From positions 73,357,126-73,421,125 of the forward strand of contig OW799237.1 of the NCBI GenBank assembly GCA_941918925.1: 64,000 nt of DNA, written 5' to 3'. Of this stretch, positions 55,738-64,000 are shown in pieces (the first letter of the stretch is position 1; every line of letters begins with the position of its first letter). Position numbers and translations under genes: made by a program. The notes under the pieces were generated by a model. The model ran no database searches. It was not told where the DNA came from and saw nothing but the letters and a program-made list of their open reading frames with translations. This DNA comes from Phyto melanocephala. Lineage: Eukaryota; Arthropoda; Insecta; Diptera; Rhinophoridae.

Positions 55738-57222
55738 ACTCGTCATCCCAAGCGAAATGCGGTTTTGGAAAAGTACTTAGGAGCCAGATTGTCACCATTG
55801 TGCGAAACGAGATGGGTTGATTCCATTTTACAATTTAAAGTGAATATAGAAAATATAAAAGAAAAGACAGGGATACATCTTCAGAAACTTTATTACTAAA
55901 GGCCTAACTATATTATGCTTTTGCTGGCTTAAGCTAATGTCAAAAATCAACGAAAAGTCTGTCAAATGCTTAAGAAAATTTTTGAAGACTTGTCGGTGGA
56001 TATATTGTACTTTTTAAACTTAAATACTTATTATGATTAGTTGTAAATATTTGTACTTTTGCAAAAGCTGTTTTATTTCTGTATTTCCTAAATATATCGA
56101 TATTGTCACAAAATTATTATTTAATGTGTAAAATTTAAAAATATTTTACCATAAACTATTAAATTTATACATTTTTTCACTAATTTAAAAAACCAAATGA
56201 TAACATTAATAAAAAAGTACTTAGTAATGCAACAGTGCGTTTAAATCAAATAAAAAGCAAATTTCGTAAGCAAAGTACGATCAGATTCGCAGTTTGCTTA
56301 AGCAAATGACACTTGACAAAACTTAACGAAAAGTTCCTTAAGTACAATATAGTTGTATACATTTAATTTTATGTATCCGCACATTTGCTTAAGCCAGCAA
56401 AAGCATAATATAGTTAGGCCTTAAGAAATTCATTAAGTACATACGAATTTTTGGGTGGATTATATATTCTAAGTGATATACTTACTCTTAAACAACCGCT
56501 TAGTGTAGTGGTTCAAAAACAGGACATAGAAGTCCTATTCATAGAAGTTCAGATCTCATACAAAATTTAATAATGTGTCTTGAAACAAAAAGGAATGAAG
56601 CTGAAAATAAATTTAAAATAATTTTTGAAGTTCGGAAGATTTGCATTGTTATGGAAATTCCAGTTGAAGAGCCAATACTTGAACGAAATCATCCTATTGT
56701 AGAAGAGTACTACCGCATAGAGGGATACATCTTCCTTATTGATTCTGTTCTCCAGGACTTAAAAATACGTTTTTTAAAAGACGTTCTAAATATATTTGAC
56801 ATCCCTAAACTTCTACCAGAAAGCATTAAAGATTGTTTTTTAGACTTAACCAATTTATTCACTCCTTGTAGACGATTTGTTTAAGTACGAAGAAACAGAT
56901 AAAAAACTACTAAAATCTTAACTTGAAGTTGAACTTTTGCATTGATAGCAGAAATGGAAGATCTGTTAAGAACTTTCAGAAAATCTGATAGATGTTTTAA
57001 TTATGTGTGACCCAGATATTGATCCAAATTTAATAAATATATTTATCATTTTTGTTTCAATGCCGGTAAGTAATGCTACGGTCGAAAGATCATTTTCTAC
57101 TCTTCATCGCATTAAAACGTGGCTGAGATCAACCATGACAGATAACAGTCTAAAGTTGATCCAGCAATTGTGCTTAATATATTTTTCTGCAACAGAAAAC
57201 CACAAATTATTTATATAATACA
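55738..57222 (+). pseudogene. hAT transposase relic split by a MITE
   Basis: On the + strand: TRHPKRNAVLEKYLGARLSP then LCETRWVDSILQFK (55740-55845; the TRW block). After the MITE come STYEFLGGLYILSDILTLKQ (56437), VQKQDIEV, a 103-codon frame (56573-56884) and finally VSNATVERSFSTLHRIKTWL (57070-57125), the dimerisation core, followed by MTDNSLKLIQQLCL. The dimerisation motif with E-R-S-F-S is well kept. Stops lie between the blocks. The N-terminal part with the first catalytic residue was not found. Confidence 0.75.
55900..56421. mobile_element. MITE with ~35-bp perfect inverted repeats (522 bp)
   Basis: The left end AGGCCTAACTATATTATGCT, running on to TGGCTTAAGC, is perfectly complementary to the right end. 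It is flanked by TAA on both sides (55897-55899 and 56422-56424). TWA duplications fit PIF/Harbinger. Subterminal GCTTAAGC and AACGAAAAGT motifs repeat in inverted order. It interrupts the hAT frame. Confidence 0.85.
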
Positions 57223-57261
57223 AGTGTTTTTGTTAAACTTTATGTCAAAAAATATAAAAAA

Positions 57262-58232
57262 TAATATATATATTTGTAATTTCTACAGTTTTCATTTCCG
57301 ACCCCATAAAGTATATATTTTCTGAAAGCTTATGAATAGAGGAGTCGATTAAGCCCTGACCGTCTGTCCGTTTGTTGGTTTAAATCAACTTTTAAAAGCA
57401 CCCATATGTTCCTCAGATCTGTATATGCAATCAGTCTTTTGAAAATATCCGGAAATGAATCGCTATTGAAATTCAGTACAATTACCCTATAACTTTCTGA
57501 GATATGAGCAAATAAACACGACTGCCTCGGTTTTTTCCCATATGTTTACCACCAAAATTAAAATCCTTCAGCCATAGAATAATTTATAGGTACCGTTGCT
57601 ACTGTTTGTAGATATAATACGCCTCTAGAGATATTCGTAACAAAAATCGGTAAAGTTATAAGCAAAAATTTTTTTTTGGAAAATTATATATTCCAAAAAT
57701 TTACAAACGAAAATCACATTTTTTTAGCTTTTATACAACCGAAAGAGTCAATATTGGTATCATCTGAAAGGACTTGGCAAGCGCAATGTAAGCATTATAA
57801 AAAAATTAAAATTCATGTTGGCCGCCACTACAAAATGGCGGACAATAAATTTATATATGGGTTAAATCTATTATTTTTAAATGTAACTTCTTGAACCCCC
57901 TCAATATTAGTATCAAATGAAAGGGCTTGACTAGTAGAATACAGTAAATAAATAAAAAATATATAAAATCCAAGATGGCGTCTAAAACAAAATGGCGGAT
58001 CAAATTTTTTTAACCCCATCAATATGGGTATCAAATAAAAGGGTTTGACTAGAATACAGATAACTACGTAAAAATTCAAAATCGAGGATGGGGTCGAAAT
58101 AATAAAGGATAATGGCGTTTAACAATATATATAGGTTAAGCTACGATGTGGGATTATACCTGTAGATGGTGATTATATCATGTAGATGGTGAAGGGTTTC
58201 GACACGGCCGAATATAGTACTCTTACTTGTTA
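57262..58232 (+). mobile_element. HINE-B copy 5 with internal tandem units
   Basis: It starts with TTTGTAATTTCTACAGTTTTC (the TATACCC tip is lost) and contains GACCGTCTGTCCGTTTG. Between 57720 and 58100 it has units of about 125 bp, each with CCCCxTCAATATxxGTATCAAATxAAAGGG then TTGACTAG and AAAATGGCGG. The 3' end is GGTGAAGGGTTTCGACACGG, then CCGAATATAGTACTCTTACTTGTT. Confidence 0.75.
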
Positions 58233-59041
58233 TATATTGAGTTTGATATACATTGGTACACAAAAAATAATCACACCGCTATCTGTGTAAGTGTACTCTG
58301 GTTTGAAGTAAATGAGACAGTCATCATTATAACATATATCTGTTCTTGTGTTGCTTAAAATTAAGTTTTGTAAGCTTTCGGTTATTCTAGGGTTAGATAT
58401 GTTTGAAGTTCTAATAACATGTTAGATACGTACGTTAAAAAAATGTCGTGGTAAACAAATTCATAGAACTACTGCGAAAAAGGGGGTACGACCACCGTGT
58501 TACCAGATACAGGGAACTAGAACAACAAATCGGGTACAACAAAACATGTTATATGTGGGTGGTAACAGTTCTTTAACCGTTCTAAAGCGAATGCTCGTTG
58601 TTCAAGTACGGTGTTAAGGCTGTGGCACAATGAAACCGCCGTCCGTCAAACTTCAACTTTTTCAACTGACATCAACCTCCCATTCGTATAATTATACTCT
58701 ATATAACAATATCTAAGTTGAGTTTATTAGCAGCAATTACTTTGACACGCCTACTCTGATGAACATTTCTCACATGATATACTGTTACCCTACGTTGCCA
58801 CAAGCAAGTATTTACTTGCAAGTAGTGTATATGTATTACTAACGAAAATCAGGAGAAATGCCAAAAAAAAAACATAAAATTTTTTTTAGTGGCTACACAG
58901 CACAGTGCAAGTTCATTTTTAAAATGTCGTCAACAAGTAAACTTCAAATAAATTCAAAATAAATAGCGCTGCTTCAATTATTAACTAAGTGTTGCCAATA
59001 GTCACAATTGAATGTTTCCTGTAGACATATAATTTTTTAAT
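58233..59041. other. Unassigned DNA with HINE-A scrap
   Basis: Bases 58710-58790 (TTATTAGCAGCAATTACTTTGACACGCC) resemble an internal HINE-A block. The rest is not recognised. Confidence 0.35.
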
Positions 59042-60720
59042 TATACCCGCCACCAAAAAAATGGTGGGGGTATATTCATTTTGTCATTCCGTTTGTAACA
59101 CATCGAAATATCCATTTTAGACCCCATAAAGTATATATATTCTGAATCAGGGTTTGATTTGATGACGATCTAGCTATGTCAGTCCGTCTGTCCGTCTGTT
59201 GAAAGCACGATAGAGGTCGCACGGAAAAAGCCAGGGGGCTCAAATTTTGCCAGAATCTTTCTTATAGACAAGGTTTGTTTGGTATTGAAAATGGGCTAAA
59301 TCGGAATATCAGGAGGAAATTATAGCTCGAAAAGCAAGAGTAGGTCGAAAAAACCGTGTCCTTCGAACATCGAATAAAATGGAATTGTGTCCAAACGCAT
59401 TAACGTAAACTCATGAAACTTCGAATATATATTTCCTGAGAAAAACAATATTTTTTCCCGAAAATTATCTTAATCTATGCATTACGAAAGGAGTTATCGA
59501 TCAAAATGTACGAAAATTTATACCGCACAGTGTATTTTTCGGTATATTTAAAAACAAAAACGTCATAAAAGCAACAAAATTGGATGTACGACTCTGAAAT
59601 TTTGCACACTTTGCTTTTTGGTGAGACGCTTTTTTGTAACGGAAAATCAATGTGCCACGCCCACTTTTACGCCCACCTCCCATATAACGTTTTAACTAAA
59701 ATTCATATAATTTCTCTATTAATAAAGATTTTGGAATGACAAAGGGCTATATTGAAACACCTAAGTTGTACTCATTCGCAAAAATAACTTTGACACGCCT
59801 ACTATAACGCCCACTTTTCACGTTATCTACCGTTAATGAAATTTAAAAGCTCATAAAAACGCCAAAATGAGAGGTATGATGATCAGATTTGCTACGTATA
59901 TCCTTCTAATCAATGTAATTGTTGTGCCAAAAAGTTTAAGTCACACGCCCACTTTAACGCCTACCTCCCATATATCGGTTTATCTTAAATTCATGTAATT
60001 TCTCTATTGACAAAGTTTTTGGGAAAATAAAGGACTATATTGAAATATCTAAGTTGTATTTATTAGCAGAAACTTTATTGACACGCCTACTTTAATGCCC
60101 ACTTTCATTGAAAGACTACATTAACAAAAGCATTTTAATAGCTAATCGAAGTTATAAAGGGTGGTTAAATTTTAAGGACCGATGTTGAATTTAAATAAAA
60201 CACAAATTATTCAGGAAATTATTATTAATTCTTTTTGAAATTATAATATTTGTATGGTTCAATTATCCATCCTTGGCGCCACTCCTCTATCTGATGGTCC
60301 AAATTTTCAATGACAATGTTGATGCTCAATTGTTAGGCATGATGATGAGGCGAGGTTGACTGCTCTTTTGCCACACTATCGCAAAAAACAGCAATGGTTC
60401 ATTCAACGAACTAAGAAGGCATTCACAGATTTTCTAACATTGTATACAGACCTGTTTTGCAGAAATTTAAATATTTTTTACAATTTTCCCGAATGTCAAG
60501 TGAAATGCAGAAAACAAATTTAAAGACTAGGTGTAGTTCACCTTCAACATGGGCCCTTAAAATTTAACCACCCTCTACAAAGAAAGTGATACATATTTTA
60601 TTATAAAGAGATTATTCCATAGCGATTAACAAAATAATAAATATTGTGCTTTAAATGTACACAAAATTGGTGGTGGGTATAAAAGATTCGGCACAGCCGA
60701 ATATAGTGCTCTTACTTGTT
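59042..60720 (+). mobile_element. HINE-A copy 3, with mariner MITE
   Basis: The start is TATACCCGCCACC and the core CAGTCCGTCTGTCCGTCTGT. Several CACGCCCACTTT units follow. The end is GGTGGTGGGTATAAAAGATT, the hairpin TTCGGCACAGCCGAA (60687-60701) and CTTACTTGTT. Complete ends make it the best-preserved HINE-A copy here. It carries a mariner-type insertion at the same site as copy 1. Confidence 0.86.
60157..60575 (-). mobile_element. Mariner-derived element inside HINE-A copy 3
   Basis: TA on both sides; ends AAGGGTGGTTAAATTTTAAG and, reverse-complemented, GAGGGTGGTTAAATTTTAAG. It shares internal blocks with 17523-18134 (CAATGTTGATGCTCAATTGTT, CGAGGTTG, TGCTCTTTTGCCAC) but is about 190 bp shorter. 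Confidence 0.72.
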
Positions 60721-60978
60721 TTTTTATCAAAAATTTACATTTAGTTTAAACTTACATTCTAAATGAATATCTTTGCTTTTTCTCAATAATCTTCATATAA
60801 ATATATATGTACATATATGCAAAAAATTTGTTGAATTATTTACCACAATTGTATGAGATATTAGTAAGTTAACAAAAAACTCAGTATTTGACAGCACTGC
60901 TTTTTGTCTTGTCACTTTACCTGTTGTAAATGTGAAAAATTTACTTGCTTAAAAGTTTCTTCGCAAGCTGAGTCGCAA

Positions 60979-61940
60979 CCCAGCCTGCACAAAAGTACGA
61001 CAATGTCTGAATCAGACAAGTCTTACAAATATCTGATTTTTTTTACGGACATTTCGTACAGATTTCTGTAAGACATGTCTGGGAAATTTAATGTACGACA
61101 CGTCTGATAGATTTCTGACTGATTTCGTACCGATATGTCGAAGGGATTTTATTCTTTTTTGTTTACCGACTTGTCTGATAGATATCTGACTGATTTCGTA
61201 CAGAAATGTCTAAGTTGTTTTCATTCCTTTTGTTAAGGATTTTTTGTTTTTTTCTTTACTTTACTTTCTTTTCTTTCTTTGCCTTTACCAATTTTGTAAT
61301 CTTGATTTTGTTTGTTTTACAAATTGTTTATTTAAGTCATAAAGTGCAACAAAATAGGTGATATTAAAAAATTTAATTTATTGGTGTGTTAAAAAAGTTT
61401 AAAAGTATTATAGAAAGTGATTGTTTTGTGATTAATAAACAATATATATATAAAAAGAGTGTCACGTCAGGCTTTTCGGAAAAATTTTCAAAAAGATGCG
61501 TATTTGGTTTTCAAGTTAGCTTAAAATATTTAAAAGAATTGTTTTAACTATTATATCTGGCATATAAAGAATGTATATGAATATATGTAATTAAGTAATA
61601 AATTAAATGAATAAAAAAATATAACATAAAACTGAGTTTTATTTTATTAAATATTTCAGACAAACATCCGACAAACTTTCAGAAATCTGTCAGAAGTCCA
61701 TACGAATGTCGTATAATAAATCAGAATTTCCCTGCTTTTTCTTTCAGATTTCTGTTAGATTTCTATCAGACACGTCGGTAAAAAACTCAGAATTTCCCAC
61801 GACATGTCTGTCAGAATTCGTGTCAACCACTTCATATATTTGGCGGTCAGAAGTCTGACAGAATTCGTACAGAATTCTTACTTGTTTGTCGACATTTCTT
61901 ACAGACATCTGACAGATGTCGGACAATTTTGCAGGCTGGG
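60979..61940. mobile_element. Large foldback element with iterated TCTGAYAGA repeats
   Basis: The ends are CCCAGCCTGCACAAAAGTAC at left and CCCAGCCTGCAAAATTGTCC when the right end is reverse-complemented. Each arm is filled with variants of GTCTGAYAGATTTCTGACTGA and TTCGTACAGA, for example near 61015, 61100, 61165, 61675, 61745, 61805, 61850 and 61895. The centre (about 61230-61640) is AT-rich and non-coding. The flanks GAGTCGCA and AAGTAGCA may be a decayed 8-bp duplication, which would suggest hAT, but this is weak. Confidence 0.68.
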
Positions 61941-62000
61941 AAGTAGCAAAAGTGTGGTTGTTTTAGTAAAAGTGTGTTAGTGTATTGTGGCAACGGTGGG

Positions 62001-62276
62001 TTAATGAAATTTAAAAGTTCAAAAAATCGGCAGCATTATATGTATTAGATTGTAAAATTTCGCATGTATAGCTTTCTGGTACATACTTAAAAAATTACTT
62101 AAGGTTCACTGTAAGAATTAATTTAAGAAATCAAATTAAAAGCAAATCGAAGTTATAGAAAGAAAGTAAAACATATTTTAGTATAAAGAGAGAAATTTTG
62201 TGCTATAAAAGAACACAAAATTGGTGGTGGGTATCAAAAATGCGGCATAACCGAATATAGTGCTCTTACTTGTTTT
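62001..62276 (+). mobile_element. HINE-A 3' fragment
   Basis: It begins GTTAATGAAATTTAAAAGTT-like sequence, has the empty mariner site AGTTATAGAAAGAAAG (62151), and ends GGTGGTGGGTATCAAA, a decayed hairpin GCGGCATAACCG and CTTACTTGTTTT. Confidence 0.7.
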
Positions 62277-62639
62277 ATACTAAAATGGCGACTGCACAAT
62301 ATTTATTACTGACAAACAAACAGACATTGCTTATTTAGTTTATAAAGCTAATTTAAATTTTTATTTTGCCGGGTGTGAGACCAATTATTTTTCATTACAT
62401 TTTAAGCATAAACCCTTTCTATCTAGTATAAAATTAGTTCATAGTATAAAGTATAATTTAGCATTTTAAACAACATGTTCATGGCAATATTAAAATGTAT
62501 TATAGATTAAACACTTTTGCTATTCTGTTATGAATAAATGTAAATAAGTTTAAGCTAAAAATAAAAGGAAAATAAAGGTAACTGAAAGCCAACGTTTATC
62601 TAACAAGCACCTTCACCTTTATGTACATAGATATAATTT

Positions 62640-62990
62640 CCATATTTTAGGAGAGCTTAGATTGCAGATTTAATGTTATATGCGATTTTGAATAATATTT
62701 TTGACGCCGTATTTGGTAATGAATTTCTTACTTATTCTGACTGTATCCTACTGGTCAAGCTCTTTTATTTGACACCCATATTGATGAGGTTAAACAAATA
62801 TGCGCTATTTTGTTTCTGACTCAATCTAGGATCTTACACTATTTCATAATTTATTGTAAATAAATTAACGGTTAAGCCATTTTATTTGATATCACGGATC
62901 TTTAAGGGGTACATATTTCAATACTAGAATTGACCCATATATAAATTTATTGTACGCCATTTTGAAGTATCACTTATCAGCGATTTCAAT
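62640..62990 (-). mobile_element. HINE-B internal fragment, reverse orientation
   Basis: The reverse complement has AAATGGCGTACAATAAATTT, then ATATATGGGTCAA and CATCAATATGGGTGTCAAAT, followed by AAAAGAGCTTGACCAGTAGGA. These match 57830-58060. Confidence 0.55.
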
Positions 62991-63179
62991 TTGTTCTATC
63001 CTTCACCCGTGGCACAGTGGGTTCGATAGTACCGAAAGTGGCGATTAATTCATAGAAGCCGTAGTTTTAAAATATTATATTTTTTTATTGATGAATTATT
63101 ATTAGCACATAAAAACACAATATTTTAGAAAAAAAAATTAAAAAAAAAATTTTTTTTAATCCGTTTTTTTTTTTTTTTT

Positions 63180-63665
63180 GAAAAAAAGACCTTAGTTCAC
63201 AATTTATGCTGTAACTTTGGAATGAAAAGCGATAAATTAATGAATAAAACTGAAAATTAAAGCATACTTAATGTGCTTTTATAAAATAAAAGTAATAAGT
63301 ATATTATATGTATTTGTATTAGTATAAATTTAATCTAAAATTCAACTTTTGTTTTTTAACAAATTTTATAAATGTACAATTTTTTTTTTTTTTTAAAGCT
63401 ACAAAAAAAAATATTATAATTTTTTAGTAATTAATAATCATAAATACATACATACAGCTTTAAAAAGAATGGAAGAGCAAATTTTTTTAACTTGTAAGGC
63501 GTTTTATGTTTTTTGGAAATAACATGATCCACAATTTTCACTGTATCTTTGAAATCAAAATAAATTTAAAGAATAAGTTAATAATATGTATTCCTATTAC
63601 TATAAATTTATATCCAGTTTTTGCTTTCACAAAATTCAGTAAATGTAAAAATTAATCTGAAAAAA
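63180..63665. repeat. Imperfect tandem repeat in AT-rich DNA
   Basis: The stretch at about 63190-63380 (TTCACAATTTATGCTGTAAC ... TATTAGTATAAATTTAATC) resembles the stretch at 63527-63660 (TCCACAATTTTCACTGTATC ... TATTACTATAAATTTATAT). It lies among long A and T runs. Confidence 0.45.
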
Positions 63666-63744
63666 TAAAAATTTTAAAACTTTTTGGGGAATCTTTGTTT
63701 TCGTTTTACCTTTTTAATAAAAAATATATTAAAATATTTGTATT

Positions 63745-63890
63745 TTTCTGCATTTTCATATTCATCACAAAGATCTTCATTATCATAAATATCATCATCA
63801 TCATCATTATTATGATCTTCTTCATCATTATCATCATTACTATCATCAGTATCTTTATCACTATCTTCATTACCATAATATTTATCATAA
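63745..63890. repeat. ATC-rich microsatellite-like tract
   Basis: This is a string of ATCATC, TTATCATC and TCTTCATTATC units. It creates a Met/Ile-rich minus frame (63706-63975) that I do not accept as a gene. Confidence 0.7.
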
Positions 63891-63968
63891 TTTCATTAGA
63901 AATATCTGGCAAAACTAACTCTAATTCCGAAGTTGATAAATTAGATGTTTTTTTCTGCTCATATTTCT

Positions 63969-64000
63969 TGCTCATCTATCTATCTATCTATCTATCTATC
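63969..64000. repeat. (CTAT)n microsatellite
   Basis: Eight or so tetranucleotide units run to the end of the window and probably beyond. Confidence 0.95.

Noticed and set aside
63706..63975. 89-codon minus frame rich in Met and Ile
   Set aside because: It is the translation of an ATC-type microsatellite followed by (CTAT)n; there is no support as a gene.

Overview
The window looks like intergenic DNA from a higher fly (Diptera, probably a calyptrate such as a blow fly, flesh fly or house fly). The evidence is the strongly AT-rich background, short GT-AG introns of 116-219 bp, and many copies of DINE-1/HINE-type Helentron repeats with the TATACCC start, the GTCCGTCTGTCCG core and the TTCGGCACAGCCGAA 3' hairpin. 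A BEL/Pao retrotransposon with a primer-binding site matching insect tRNA-Tyr fits this. The genus is inference. Almost everything recognisable is mobile DNA, and I support only one host-like gene.

Layout. 1-7370: a nearly complete BEL/Pao LTR retrotransposon on the minus strand (3' LTR cut by the window start, accessory ORF 564-1286, gag-pol 1372-6564, PBS, 5' LTR 6940-7370). Its LTRs look identical over the shared 249 bp. 8.1-15.7 kb: LINE relics, pogo and Tc1 relics, two HINE-B copies, a Penelope fragment with a GIY-YIG endonuclease, and a tRNA-derived SINE with a perfect 13-bp target duplication. 15.8-22.3 kb: two HINE-A elements flanking a small multi-exon gene (19112-20337) for a multi-pass membrane protein, whose last exon reads into the second HINE and stops there. 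23.2-24.7 kb: a perfect foldback MITE and a larger inverted-repeat element carrying an iterated TGTCACGTACGAT motif. 25.8-27.6 kb: LINE and mariner relics. 29.9-34.1 kb: a solo LTR interrupted by two hAT elements, each with perfect 8-bp target duplications. 35-43 kb: HINE-B copies, a canonical short Helitron, a second SINE, and an internally deleted mariner. 43.4-49.2 kb: an endonuclease relic, a PIF/Harbinger element that keeps parts of both its genes, a LINE relic and the 3' end of a Ty3/gypsy element. 53.0-57.2 kb: the 3' end of a fairly young LINE, a second LINE scrap, and a hAT relic split by a MITE. 57.3-62.3 kb: HINE-B, HINE-A and a large foldback element full of TCTGAYAGA repeats. The window ends in AT-rich and microsatellite DNA.

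How it fits together. The nesting gives a relative order of events: solo LTR, then two hATs; HINE-B, then Penelope, then SINE; HINE-A, then mariner MITE, then amplification of the MITE-bearing HINE. The most unusual items are the 3' accessory ORF of the BEL element, which repeats the Gag zinc-knuckle plus protease module; the terminal exon that appears to take its stop codon from a HINE; and two large inverted-repeat elements with iterated subterminal motifs.
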